DNA of 64,000 nt from Hexactinellida sp. DTS-2022. Taxonomy: Eukaryota; Porifera; Hexactinellida. The notes beneath the pieces are model-generated. The model was not told where the DNA came from. It saw only the letters and a list, made by a program, of their open reading frames with translations, and made no database searches. The stretch covers positions 4,402,001-4,466,000 of the forward strand of contig JAPNXP010000009.1 of the NCBI GenBank assembly GCA_028753945.1. Reading direction: 5' to 3'. Positions 9,031 through 20,846 of the stretch are shown here, in pieces (position 1 is the first letter of the stretch; the number at the start of each line of letters is the position of its first letter). A program made the translations under genes and the position numbers.

Positions 9031-11587
9031 GGTTCTTCATGTTGCTTGGCAGGCTACTTATTCCCATAAATATGACTGAGTAGTTACCTCATAATAGACT
9101 ATCAGACCGACTGCGTGTTTGATGCAGTTGGCGACAGGTGAGGGGTTGAGTCGAGGCTGATTTGACTTTATCCTCGATCTCGTAGAGGAAAGGGTTTGCT
9201 TTATAAATAGTAGTGCAAGACGGAGCAGGTAACGAACTGAGCTTTTTTTTTAATCAGAAATATACTGGGAGAAGTAAGCTTTGGATTAATGTCGAAAGAG
9301 CTGTCTATAAATTGGGGAGTCAGAGGAACAGGAAGAATGGTAGGAGTATTCATCTCCAAGCCTCCAAAATACGCTCTGGCATCGATACTAAAAAAATCCA
9401 AGGCAGTGATTTAAAAACTGGGCCACTATACTATAGTCGGCCCAGTAAAAAGAAAATATTGTGAATGTAGTGAAATTGTACCCAGGGGGATCTTGTAAAA
9501 CGTCCAAAATCATTAGTAAACAGAAGCTAAATTAAACTTTGTAGACCAAGAGACCACCCACAAAGAGCAATTTATGAATAAAAGCATAAATTTAGAAATA
9601 GAATGTGTGCTTATTAGATCATTCATATAATCTAGGAATTATTTGCTAACAATATATTTTAAGATATATTATTGGATTCGGATTTAGCTATTTTTAGTGT
9701 CAGTCTATTGAAAGTTCTAAATTAAAATTGAATCAGAACATGATTCTATAGCGTTTAGAGCTAGAAAAGAAATACTAATATAGTAATAAATAATTAAATG
9801 TATAAATTCAGTCAGTACATCCATGTAGCTAGGTATAAAATATGTAACTAGAGTGGGTTATTCAAAATGTGGGATTAGTTTCTCCTTTGGGATAACATTG
9901 AATGTTATGTTCTTTTAAACAGACCATAAATTGCAAATACAAGTGAAAATGTTTACAGGACCATGGATTAATATGTTGGTAAGATAAATTGATAAATTTT
10001 GTTCTTAATTTTCAAAAATAATAAGTCTGAATACAAGCGTCAGTTTTCCTGCAAAATGCAAATTAGATAGAGTATAGTTTCCAATACAAAAAGTATTGAT
10101 ATAGTTGCATGCTATTAGAAACAATTACTTAAGAAGCTCATTATAATAAGAAATTTGTTATTTTCAATTTCTATGAAAGAAATATCGAAAAATGCACTTT
10201 TTAAATACAGATTTTAGAGAAAAGATTATATAAACTAATTTATGATGCTGAGAGTTTATACTGCAAGTAAATTACTAATAACAAACACTGATTTGCCAAG
10301 CCAATACTACCAATCAAGACTGTGGGTGAAAATTTAAGAAGGAAAACTTGAAAGGTTATCGAGAAATTGTACTAAAACGACCATCCATTATGAAACTACA
10401 AAGTCTTGTAACTCAACTTCGAATAAACGAAATCGTTCAATATTTGAAACTCAATCTATTTTGGCTTATAAAATGAGATCCTAAAAAATACTGCAAATTC
10501 TGCAAAGAAAGAAAGATTATTCATTGCAAACAGACACGAATTCAATAAGTCAATCCTTAAAGGGTTTGCATCAATCTCTTTTTTTGATTATTTTAGTTTC
10601 CTTCAAATGCTGAGGATTCGTGTTAATATTTACTACACATAGGAAAGAAAAGAACCAAATATTTGGAGGGGGGGGCTGCGGTAGTATGGAACCCCCCCCC
10701 CCCCCCGAATTCTACGCCTATGATGACTGTTGAATCAATGCAATGATGGATATGGAATGAACCAGTATTCGGATGAGCCTCTTCAAGCTTGCAACTAGTT
10801 GGAAAATTCGGGATAATCTTTTGAGAAAATGCTCCTTTGGATCTAACAGCGCAGACATTCTTACACGCCTCCTGACCAATAGTGACTCGGTGATGATAAT
10901 TTTTCATTAAGTTAGAAAATGAAAACAGTGTATTGAAGTGTTCACAATTGCCGTTTGCAGTACTGTTACTTGTAAAGTCGTTTTTTGTTGATATATCTAA
11001 TTAATTATTTTTTTAACTTTTACTTATTTGTATATGGATATGAAAAATTTATATATTGAGTAATTACTAATTAGTATTTACAATCATAGTGTTTAACGAT
11101 TGCTTCCATCGATCCCGGGTATTGATTTTCCTATATGACATTTATACATTTTATATCGCCAAATGTTACAGAATTGCCTACTTTTACCAAAAGCTCTATT
11201 TGGGACACTGCTAAATATTATTATTTACCTTCCCCTAATAATTGCTCCCACCGATTGGTTCTAAAAATTATTAATACCACGGGTTTCCATCTTATTTACG
11301 ATTTGTATTTACTTGTAACTTGTGCCTTCATTCACTCGGTTGTTTCGCTTCAGAACTCAAACTACAATCCCTTAGCAGTATTTGAGTCTGTTCTTCACGA
11401 AACTTCTTGACAAGCGACGCGCCCCATTGAAAAATTTAAGATTTCATGCTTATGCAGTCATTTTGTCGTGAGCATAATGTTCTAAACAACCCGACCTTCA
11501 TCTTGTCCTAAATGACTATGTCTTATTAGTTTTTTTTATTATATGTTTAGATAAACCTTTTTCCAACATTCCTATATTCTCTATCAA
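9031..11587. other. 2.5 kb without a recognised gene
   Basis: AT-rich DNA between the MITE nest and the helicase. Short frames at 9213-9464, 10623-10907 and 11135-11410 show no motifs. A CCTATGATGACTG end next to poly-C near 10690-10725 looks like a truncated right end of the CATAGGCG family. The helicase promoter presumably lies in the last few hundred bases, but no core element could be identified. Confidence 0.45.
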
Positions 11588-13609
11588 ATGGATAGGCAGT
11601 ATCATAATTTCCGAAGTTCTAAAGATAGGAACTCATCAAGTTTTAACAGTAAACATTATGTTTCACATTCTGGGAGGCAAAACTTTTCATATAATCGTTA
11701 TTCCAAGGGAGATTCATATCATTCATCATCATCCTTTAGGAAAGACAAATCCCTTATCGCTGGACAGAATCTTCGCCCACCTAAATGGGATTTTTCTCGT
11801 TTACATCCAATTAAGAAATCCCTTTACCAGGAACATCCTTTGGTTACCTCTCGTGATGATTCTATAATTGAGGAACAAAGAAAAGAATTTAAAATTTTAA
11901 CTCAAGGACATATCATGTTGAAACCAATTCGTAATTTTGCAGAATCTAATCTACCAGATTCTATGGTTAAAACACTCACTCATAAATTTTCTGGCCCCAC
12001 ACCTATTCAATCTCAGGCCTGGCCATTGGCTTTATCTGGTCTTGATCTTGTAGGAATTGCGAGAACTGGATCAGGTAAGACTCTAGCTTACCTTCTCCCA
12101 GGATTAATTCACATTAAGGCACAAACTTTAATAATGAACCACGAACCCATTTTTTTAGTTCTTACTCCTACTAGAGAACTAGCACTTCAAGTACAAGCTG
12201 TATGCCTAGAATATGCTGCCTTATTGCAGCTTAATTCTTGTTGCATTTATGGTGGATCACCTAAAGGAAACCAAATTCGAGAATTAGAGAGGGGTTCTGA
12301 TATTGTAGTTGCCACACCAGGTAGGTTATTAGATCTTCTAGAAATGAGGAAGATATACTTGGATAAAGTTAGTTTTTGTGTTTTGGATGAAGCAGATCGT
12401 ATGCTTGATATGGGATTTGAACCTCAAATCCGAAAAATTATGGAACAAATTCGTCCAGACAAACAGATGCTCATGTGGAGCGCTACGTGGCCCAAAGATG
12501 TAAAGAGTTTGGCTGAAGAGTTCCTTACAGATTATGTTCAAATATACATTGGCTCTTTAGAATTATCAGCTAATCACAATATATCTCAGAATTTTGAATT
12601 TTGTGAAGAACCTGAAAAAAGTACAAAACTGTTAGAATTATTAAATAAATTAATGCGGGACAAACAACGCAAGACCATAGTATTTTGTGAAACTAAACGT
12701 AAAGTTAAATCTATTTCCTTATGGTTACAAAGGGTTGGTTTTTATGTTGACTGTATACATGGAGATAAAGAGCAGTTCTCAAGGGAAAGTGTATTATCTG
12801 CATTCCGTCAGGGTAAAATTTTGATTCTTGTTGCCACTGATGTTGCTTCACGTGGTCTTGACATTGCTGGCATTCAGAATATAATTAACCTTGACTTTCC
12901 AAATGTCGCTGAGGATTATATTCATCGAATTGGTCGAACTGCGCGTGCCGATAATAGTGGATTTGCTTATACATTTTTTACATCACAAAATTATAAACAT
13001 AGTAATGAATTAATTCGTATACTTCGTGAAGCTAATCAGAATATTCCTCCAAAGTTATATGAAATCAATAAAGATTTTCGTCCTTTATCAAGGAAGAGGT
13101 TTAGAGATTTTGAAAATCCTGCTGTTAAGCATTCTAGATATTCTAATCAATATAATAAATTTACAAAAGGTGATCTTGGGGGCAAACTTACTTTACCTTC
13201 CCAACAAAATTTTAATTTGCCACACAGAAATGTTATTGATTCTTCCCAAGATTTATTTAATACAACATACCCTGAAACTATTTCAAAGTCATATCAACCT
13301 CTTTCCAATCCTCCTGTCCAACTTCCGGCTAGTATGTCATTTCAACATCCTCCGAATCCCTCATTACAACTTTCCTCCAATACTTCAATTCAGGTTCCTC
13401 TTCAAGAAAATATCAATCAAAATACAGAATGGAATGTTAGGATGAATCTCGATGCATCTTTTATTCCTCCTGTTTTTCAAAATGATGTAGTCACTGGCTT
13501 GCATACTTCTTTGCCAGTAGATCGTAATTCATATCGTTTAGAAGGTAACATGCATCCTTCGCAATTTAACCTTCCACAAAACATTTCTAATAATCGTAAT
13601 TATCACTAG
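11588..13609 (+). CDS. DEAD-box RNA helicase, DDX5/DDX17/Dbp2 type
   Basis: An intact 673-codon frame without introns. Both RecA-like domains carry the family motifs in order: the Q-motif region PTPIQSQAWP; Walker A ARTGSGKT with K164; PTRELA; TPGRLLDL; Walker B DEAD from D267; SATWP from S298; IVFCETK; ATDVASRGLDIAG; and HRIGRTAR from H446. These give ATP-dependent RNA unwinding or remodelling. Order, spacing and the SATWP variant place it with the nuclear DDX5/DDX17/Dbp2 helicases, which act in transcription, splicing and ribosome assembly (family knowledge). The N-terminal ~60 residues are Ser/Tyr/Arg-rich and the C-terminal ~190 are Asn/Gln/Ser/Pro-rich, both low complexity. The start was chosen because it precedes the basic N-terminal tail without an in-frame alternative. 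The absence of introns suggests a retrocopy or intron loss; no poly(A) tract was seen. Confidence 0.92.
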   Translation: MDRQYHNFRSSKDRNSSSFNSKHYVSHSGRQNFSYNRYSKGDSYHSSSSFRKDKSLIAGQNLRPPKWDFSRLHPIKKSLYQEHPLVTSRDDSIIEEQRKEFKILTQGHIMLKPIRNFAESNLPDSMVKTLTHKFSGPTPIQSQAWPLALSGLDLVGIARTGSGKTLAYLLPGLIHIKAQTLIMNHEPIFLVLTPTRELALQVQAVCLEYAALLQLNSCCIYGGSPKGNQIRELERGSDIVVATPGRLLDLLEMRKIYLDKVSFCVLDEADRMLDMGFEPQIRKIMEQIRPDKQMLMWSATWPKDVKSLAEEFLTDYVQIYIGSLELSANHNISQNFEFCEEPEKSTKLLELLNKLMRDKQRKTIVFCETKRKVKSISLWLQRVGFYVDCIHGDKEQFSRESVLSAFRQGKILILVATDVASRGLDIAGIQNIINLDFPNVAEDYIHRIGRTARADNSGFAYTFFTSQNYKHSNELIRILREANQNIPPKLYEINKDFRPLSRKRFRDFENPAVKHSRYSNQYNKFTKGDLGGKLTLPSQQNFNLPHRNVIDSSQDLFNTTYPETISKSYQPLSNPPVQLPASMSFQHPPNPSLQLSSNTSIQVPLQENINQNTEWNVRMNLDASFIPPVFQNDVVTGLHTSLPVDRNSYRLEGNMHPSQFNLPQNISNNRNYH

Positions 13610-13943
13610 AATTTACATTACTTTAGATAAACATTGAAGTTTGAAGTATGAAATATATACAGTTATGCTAGATAAATCAATAGGAGACAACTTTCCATTT
13701 TCTTTCTTTTGTTTAATTCATTTAATCATTTTTTCGAGATTTGCAATTGCAAGCTTTTGTCCATGTTGACCTCAATTCATTCAATTACGAAATATTTATT
13801 TATTTCATTGCCTCCTTTTATTCTACTAGTCCAAGTTTTCCGTCTGACAATTTTTCGTTCTTTTGTATCAAGCATCATTAGTAAGCTAAGTTTCTCCGAG
13901 AGTACATTGGTTTACCAAGTTTTAGGCATGAAAATTTTTACAT

Positions 13944-14184
13944 TACGTATTTCCCCGAATAAGCACCGGGTCAAGAAAATGGCATTGATGTGATAAAATT
14001 TATACACTTTAGTTGATGACTGGTTTATAATTACATTGATTTTAGCAAATTTGCTATGTATTCTGTATATGAGAACCATTTTTCCACATGAATAGTATTT
14101 TCTGGATTTTTCAAAAATAATTTAGGATAAATTTGGTCCACTAAAACAATAAGCGCCAGGGCACTTATTCGAAGCAATACGGTA
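13944..14184. mobile_element. MITE of the CGGTA...AATAAGCGCC family
   Basis: A TACGTATTTCCCCGAATAAG left end and a CTTATTCGAAGCAATACGGTA right end form imperfect TIRs. The interior (AAATGGCATTGATGTGATAA) is shared with the copy at 23706-23955, confirming one family. Confidence 0.65.
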
Positions 14185-15046
14185 TCTATATTTCGCTCCA
14201 TGAAATTAACCGTTTAGGATTTATTTCAAATACGTAGGGTTGCCAGATTATCGTAGAGTCAAACCCGGACAAAATATAATTTCCTGGCTGGATTCGGTTA
14301 ACCGGCTAACCTGTTAACCGTTGCTGACATTAATTGATGGTTGCAGAATTTATTTACCAGTTAGCCGGTTTGTTGAACATCAGCAGACTTATTGGGAAAT
14401 TACCTTATGAACTATTAAAATTATCTGTATTTTAATGGACATCGTGTTTAATGTATTTCCCATCGCTACTTAATACATTTTCTTCGACAACATTGTTTCT
14501 CGAAATGTATCAGTTAAGTTCCTTATGGGGTATGATTTATAAAGCTGAATCTTATTCTATAATATAATCGAAATACTCCATAGGATTAATTGTATTTTTG
14601 AGTAGCCCGGGCGATTAACCGTGACGAGAAACCTAATCGTAACCTTTGCCTGAGAACAGTCAACAAACCAACTCCTGACAATATTACCTTGTTTACTGAT
14701 ACTAACCGTACTACTAAGGCATACCGAATTTACTCGAATAGTATCCTAGGCGATAATTAATTTTTTAGGCGCCGCAGTCGGATATTATTTGAGTTGAGCA
14801 TCATTGCTATTCGAGGGATTACGTTAAATACCCTTAAACGGTTACCAACTGCCCTCAAGTGCTTATATGCTGTATTATAATTTATTTTCGTTGTATCCTA
14901 GTTACCTACTTATGTTTTGGTATATTTGCAATTTATTCGGTATTATTAACTTTAAACCCCTTAGTGTCGATTATTCGACTATGGAAAATATTCGAGTAAA
15001 TACGGTATATTAGTTGAATTTGTTTCAAAAATGCTAATTTCTAGTA

Positions 15047-16641
15047 ACACTGACCGGCCAAAAGTATTTGAACATCAATATTATGAATTAATATATTCAA
15101 GCTTCTACTAGCTTAATAACATTGTTAGATGCTTCAAAATGGATGTTGACATAAAATGATATGTTAAGCATTATAAAATCGCAAAATATTTAAAAAATTA
15201 AAATTTTTATGGAGGTGGTAAATTCATTAGATATATAATTAGCTAATTAAATGTATAATTTCTGTTCATTATGAGGCATATAGAATATACAAATTCTAAT
15301 TTCTGTTTTGAATACCACATAGTCTAATTACTCTAGGTATTTTTAATCATTCTATCATTTTTCCACTTAGATACACCCACATTCGCATTTGTGCCACTTG
15401 TGTGGCAAGTGGCAGGGACACTTATGCCACTTAATGGATATTGTATAAAATTACAATGTTATAGCAAATATATTTAAAGTAATTTTAGAGTAGTTTAAAC
15501 AGGCGTCAACAAACTATTAGAAGCATATCACAGTGGGCTATTAAGGTGCATTAGCAAGAATTACCACATTAAATGTATTGCAATTTGAATGCATAATTGC
15601 CAACAGAATATATTCATTATACTATATTTCACTACTTGTTCAACTATACGCCCTATTTAGACAAGACATTATTTCGGTCATTAATTAATGTTTGAAAACT
15701 TATTTTTAGTGATACATTTGAATACAAGAATATCTATATATATGCTACCTATTGTGTTTATCTTAAATTCCTTTTGAGTATTCAAAACCTTCTGAATTCA
15801 AATAAAGCATTCATTTTGATCTGTTTGTTACGGGTAACTAGATATTAATTATTTATTTTGGGTATTTATTAATATATTAATTAGCGATTTGTAAATGTTT
15901 ACGCTTACCGTATTTGTGCATATCAACGCATATCAATCCAATTTACTAATATGTATACCTTTGAAACGTTGTGAAACCCAAATTAAATCGAGAGCCTCCG
16001 CTTCGTTGCGCAACCTGAAGAATCTACTTATATTCCATTCTAACCTTTTGGTTGCTATGACTGTAAAACCGTAAATGCAGTAATTTACACTAGATAGAAG
16101 CGATATTTATTAGATGGATAATTAAATAATGTATTTATTAGATAAAACGCTGCTTTTATTTTGTGAATATGGTGCATTATCTTCTGAAAATGGCTCCTAA
16201 ATTATTTATTCCTAAAACACGTCTGGACTTGGCTAAAAATTTGAGTTGTAGTTAATTTAGATGAAAATTTTTCGTTAGATCAAAATTTAATTACTCTGAT
16301 AGTTAATCAACCTCACCCTTGCACACTTAGATATATAGATTTGTGTTTTAATGGTATTTATACATATAAGAAATCCACAAAAGTAATATGCGTCATTTTT
16401 AAGATATATGGTAAATATGATGACTCATCATGTCCTGGAAACCTAATGCAAAATAGAAAATTCGATGTGGCGAGAACCGCAATGGTCGACTTACTATACA
16501 GTAGTAAAACATTATATAGTCCTATCTCATAAGATTAACGCGTAATACCCTAATACTAGAAATTGGCAATAATAGCCCACTGTGGCATTTTGTGTCTGGA
16601 ATATACTTCCTGTTGTTTAAATACTTTTGGCCGGTCAGTGT
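15047..16641. mobile_element. Tc1-like element without transposase
   Basis: The ends ACACTGACCGGCCAAAAGTA and the complement of TACTTTTGGCCGGTCAGTGT are near perfect and typical of Tc1-like transposons; TA precedes the left end. Most of the interior is the separate 15529-16584 element, leaving about 530 bp with no reading frame: a non-autonomous derivative. Confidence 0.6.
15529..16584. mobile_element. TIR element ending CACAGTGGGCTATTA
   Basis: 1,056 bp bounded by perfect 15-bp TIRs CACAGTGGGCTATTA, with flanks GCATAT (15523-15528) and GCATTT (16585-16590), a possible 6-bp TSD with one mismatch. It contains a GCCACTTGTGTGGCAAGTGGC-like palindrome just outside its left end but no coding frame of note. 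The superfamily is not assigned. Confidence 0.5.
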
Positions 16642-16878
16642 ATATACTAACTATATTGTGTGTTATTCATGAATCAAGTTGGATTCTAGATATTATTTTG
16701 CTAGTGTTAGAGCTAGACAAATTCTGAGGGTTGAGAACTTGAAAAATACATTTTTTGATCAATTAAATAAATACATAGCAAGAGCATAATTAGCCTCGAG
16801 AAATATTAACTTCTAACTAGGAATTACTGCTCTATAACAGTTAAAAAATATTTATTATTGTCCTTATTGGTTCACAAG

Positions 16879-16913
16879 ATGTGGTAGCTCCCCCCCCTAC
16901 AAAGACGCCTATG
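16879..16913. mobile_element. 35-bp remnant of a CATAGGCG-family hAT MITE
   Basis: Perfect 8-bp duplications TTCACAAG (16871-16878 and 16914-16921) enclose only 35 bp ending in AGACGCCTATG, the family's right terminus. The interior and left end are gone. Confidence 0.6.
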
Positions 16914-17001
16914 TTCACAAGCGATCTCGGACAAAATTATTTAATTCCCGGTCACCGGACAAATGGCTCTAAACCCGGACTATCCGGGTCTGGCAACCTT
17001 A

Positions 17002-18404
17002 TTCATACGAAAGATTGTATTGTAATTTTACAAATTATATTAATGCTATTGATAATTAAGTTCGACATTTAACTACTGAATGAATGTATCTATGTAAAGT
17101 TGTGTAACTCAAGATAGTTTAGAGGTATGTGGCCTATCGATTGATGATGTTACAATTACTACATAAAGTTATAAATTTTGTTGATACTAATTCCAATTGT
17201 TATCGGCCCCAAATCTGGTCGCTTATAGAAATTAACTCACTATCATTCGTTGTTACTACTGACAAACACTATTATACATTTGATTGATTTGATTTTGTAC
17301 ACTTAATTAGATAGATTTGGTAATACATGACAAGAGTTTCATATTTTTTGTATTTTTATTATTGTCGGTACTCAGGTCTCCCTAATATGCTTTGACAAAT
17401 AATTATATCCAACAATAATTAACCTTTTTCTCGAAGAATATTTTATGAGGCCAATAAAGTTGGGGCTTTAACGGTTGTTTGTTTTATAATATCCGCAGCT
17501 TTAATTGACCATCATGTATATACAATTTAAATGGAGAAAACTCATAAACCAAAAAGGGCGTCGTATCCAGTTTTCTTTGAAAGATAAATGCATACCATTC
17601 GAACATATTGACTAAAAGCAGGGCCGTGCGAGTAGTGCAGACGGTCCTGTTCAAACTTGGAAATTTTTTGCTATCCAAGTGAACCCAGGTCAGCAAATAA
17701 TTTAGTCGCTAAGTAAAAGTCTCAAACCCTCCAAAGAATTACAATATTAGAGTACTTTCAAGTAAGCTAATTACTCTGCCCAAGTAGGATTCAGTGATTC
17801 AGAATATAAGTCATTAACTGTTAATCGATAATATAATACCTGCCAACTTGCTCTATACAAATTTATTACGTATGCCGAGTATTCCTATTTTATTACTTCA
17901 TTTCCTGAACACATTTCCAGAGGGGTAGAATGTTAAAAAATGTTCGCTCGCACGATCGTACGATGTTCTTTAAAATGTTCATTTGATCTAACACTTGAGT
18001 ATGCAAGAGTTGCCTGGGTTCATGAGTAATTAGTTATTTGCACAAACCAGTAGTGGCGTTCTTGTGGGGGGAAGGGGGTCGCGACCGCAGCACCCATTTT
18101 TTTTAAGCTTGCCTCCGGCCTCCCTCACCACTTTTCTTAGGATATATACTTAACCAACTAATCAAGCCATCCGACACAATTTTGACTATAATTATCGTCT
18201 TTTACTCTTCAACACTAGCCCAAATGATGGGGTTCCAGTTTTTACAAAATCCCTAACACCCCAAATTCATACTACTCAAGCTAGGATATAGCATTCACGT
18301 GGTCAATGTAGAATGCATGGCAAGATATACTTTCAGTTTATTTATATTTATTAAAAGGTTGACAAATCAAATTTATCACTTTGGAAAGGAGAAAACTTTG
18401 ATTT
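17002..18404. other. 1.4 kb without a recognised gene
   Basis: AT-rich DNA. Short frames such as 17484-17696 (minus) show no motif. A TAGTGGCGTTCTTGTGGGGGG segment near 18050 resembles a truncated MITE end. Confidence 0.45.
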
Positions 18405-18412
18405 ATATAGAC

Positions 18413-18678
18413 CAGTGGCGGATCCAGACACGTTGAAAAGGGGGGGCCCAAGAAAAATGCGAGCGTAGCGAGCAACTCATAAGGGGTCTGGGGGGTAACC
18501 CCCAGATTTTTTTGAGTTATATACACTCAGAAGTCATTTTAAACGCTAATTTCTTTATAAGGAGCCATAGTTCAAACTTGAAGCTGAAGTTTCTTAAAAT
18601 ATTTTGTCAATTTCAGCATAATTTCAGTTTCGAAGGGGGAGCCCAGGCCCCCTGGGCCCCCCCCTGGATCCGCCTCTG
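18413..18678. mobile_element. MITE CAGTGGCGGATCCAG with 5-bp TSD
   Basis: The ends CAGTGGCGGATCCAG and the complement of CTGGATCCGCCTCTG are flanked by TAGAC on both sides (18408-18412 and 18679-18683). The TIR is hAT-like but the duplication is 5 bp, as in the hAT5 group of the Repbase scheme (assignment inferred). A left end of the same family lies at 24425. Confidence 0.7.
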
Positions 18679-18683
18679 TAGAC

Positions 18684-20667
18684 TGTATAGGGAATCCCTT
18701 CACGCTTGATTAGGAACTGTTAATTTACACAAAAACAATATGCTACATTTTGAAGGTGTCGACATTTTACGTAATATTAGACTCGAAATCAATAATTTAT
18801 CCCAAAGAAAAATAACTGTACAAATGTACTAAAACCTTCTACACCTGTTACAATCCCTGTACCGTTGGCAAGTATGTAATCTACGAAAAATACTATCCAT
18901 TAGATTCACAAAAGTATTTTCTATAAAATTTATTCTAGAGATTACCTTTTTTCAAAAATATTCAAAATTTTGCAATTGTTCGTTGATTAATTTGACGCGT
19001 ATCACGACAACAAGTAGTCATCGACTAGGGTAAGATTTTCATCCCGGGACGGGACTTTGCCGGGATTAGTACATAAACGTACGTAATACACAATTATATA
19101 CAAGTATAGTAGTATGAGAATCTAAATGTCACAATATGAAGTTCATCTATTATTTGGAACTATATGAAGGTACTAAATAGGATGTTCAGCATTTATAGAT
19201 ATGTATGTATCTAGATATCTACAATGAAATGTATTGGTATGTCTACTCGTATAATTGTCAATATAATGTTTTGGTTTAACACGTAAACTATTGATTCAAC
19301 AAGTTGTGAACTATTGATGTTATGAATGGACCGTATTTCGAGGTTAAAGGTAGCCTTAGGTAGGGTTTCGTCCTAAAAGAATGGTCTGGATTCGGAATAG
19401 CGGGGTGTCCAGAATTCTGAAATATATTAATGTTAAGGTCTTAATGTCTATACTATAGTGTACAATAAATACGTTTAACCATAAATTACATGAGTATAAT
19501 ATTAATCTTTCCGAGTTCCACTACATAAAGGTTTTTAAATTCCCGACTAGATCCCGATAAATTTAGGCGTTCCTGGCAATAACCGGGATCCAGGCAAAAT
19601 AATTAAAAATCGGGAATTAACCGGGATTCCCGGTCGATCCCTAATAACAAGTTAATAATCTCAATTAATTTATAATTTTGGTAATTCACAATGTAGTAAT
19701 CGTTTGAGTATACGTATTTATATTTCGATGTTACTTAGAATAATTCAGCTAAACGATCTCTTCCCAAATAATACTGTTTCTAAGTGGATATAATTCTTCA
19801 GAAACACAATTGAAAGACGATAGCAAAACAGCCTTTTGAAACAAGTTTTTCAGGATTTTGTCTTTGCTCCCCCCAAGGATTTTGTCTTTGATCCCCCTAC
19901 CCCTAGTTCAAAACTCTAGATACGCCACTTCGAACCAGCGACCGTATTCACTAAGAACTTAACGCCAAAATTCAAAAATTTGCCGAAATTTTCAAAATCA
20001 CTTAAAAATTATACTTTGCTATATACGCTTCATTGAGCTCCCAAGAGCATGCAAAGGTCAAATGTACAATGTACGATATTTGGGGTGCGGAGTATAGTTT
20101 TTCAGTGGTTCAGAACTTTCAGATGGATTGTTTGCTGTAACTGACATGATTTTTGTGATTTTCCTTGAATATACCTGACCCATTTGATAGCCTAGGGTAA
20201 AAACACCAAAATTGATCAAAAAATCATATAGAAGTGAAAATTCGTATAGTTGGGGCACATAATCTATCTTTGGAGTATTAATTTAACATACCCCCCCCCA
20301 CATCTAAATACAATTCTCAGACTCCCGTGAACCTAGAATTAAAACTTACTAGTGAAAAATGCTCTTAATACCCGACTTCCTATGCGTCCCTAATACATTT
20401 CGTGACCCAAACAGGCCCGTTTATAAAATGACCATATATGGGCATGGATATGTGCCACATTTTGATGATGCAGCAAGTTTGCATCTCATAAACAAGTGTC
20501 TGTAGAGCTTAGCTCTAAGTGATAATTCACATCTATATATCATGCATATGTCATAGGAATAACAAATGGGACTATATTCCAAATAGTTACCATGCTAAGA
20601 GGTTCATGCCCATATATGGAGATGTCATGTGACCATCACTGGCCATCAATGACGAAAATCAAAGTTG
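18684..20667. other. 2 kb without a recognised gene
   Basis: AT-rich DNA. A CCCGGGACGGGACTTTGCCGGG-like segment near 19040 and its loosely inverted partner around 19540-19640 (CCGGGATTCCCGG) suggest an old TIR element. A GATTTTGTCTTTG duplication lies near 19855-19890. No gene or RNA could be supported. Confidence 0.4.
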
Positions 20668-20675
20668 ATCTAGAG

Positions 20676-20786
20676 CAGTGGTTCTAAACCGGGGGTGCGA
20701 GAGTTGATTTTGAAAGCTAAAGGGGTGCGGAAGTTGAATTTGAAAGCTGAAGGGGTGCGGAAGTTTAAAAAGGTTAAGAAACACTG
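20676..20786. mobile_element. 111-bp hAT MITE (CAGTGGTTCT type)
   Basis: The ends CAGTGGTTCTAAACC and the complement of GGTTAAGAAACACTG are flanked by perfect 8-bp TSDs ATCTAGAG (20668-20675 and 20787-20794). The interior has three repeats of GGGGTGCGGAAGTTGA. The termini resemble the widespread CAGTGGTTCTTAACC hAT class. Confidence 0.9.
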
Positions 20787-20846
20787 ATCTAGAGCTTAGC
20801 TCTAAATTGTTAACACTATTAGTTATCGGTTTCAAGTATTATGAAC

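Larger units (their letters stand above)
14235..17001. mobile_element. Possible old TIR element with nested insertions
   Basis: AGGGTTGCCAGA at 14236 and its near-complement TCTGGCAACCTT ending at 17000 could be the ends of one element; both sides continue into CCCGGAC-type subterminal sequence. The flanks (TTCAAATACG and TTCATACG) match only with a small gap. The interior contains GGTTAACCGG palindromes near 14300 and the nested elements at 15047-16641. It has no coding sequence, and the termini may belong to two different copies. Confidence 0.35.

Noticed and set aside
13026-13445. 139-codon frame overlapping the helicase 3' part
   Set aside because: Shifted frame of the helicase gene; the Leu/Ile/Phe-rich translation is typical of an AT-rich shadow.
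15529-16584. Functional V(D)J-type recombination signal
   Set aside because: Only the heptamer matches; there is no nonamer at 12/23 spacing and the TSD is not 5 bp.
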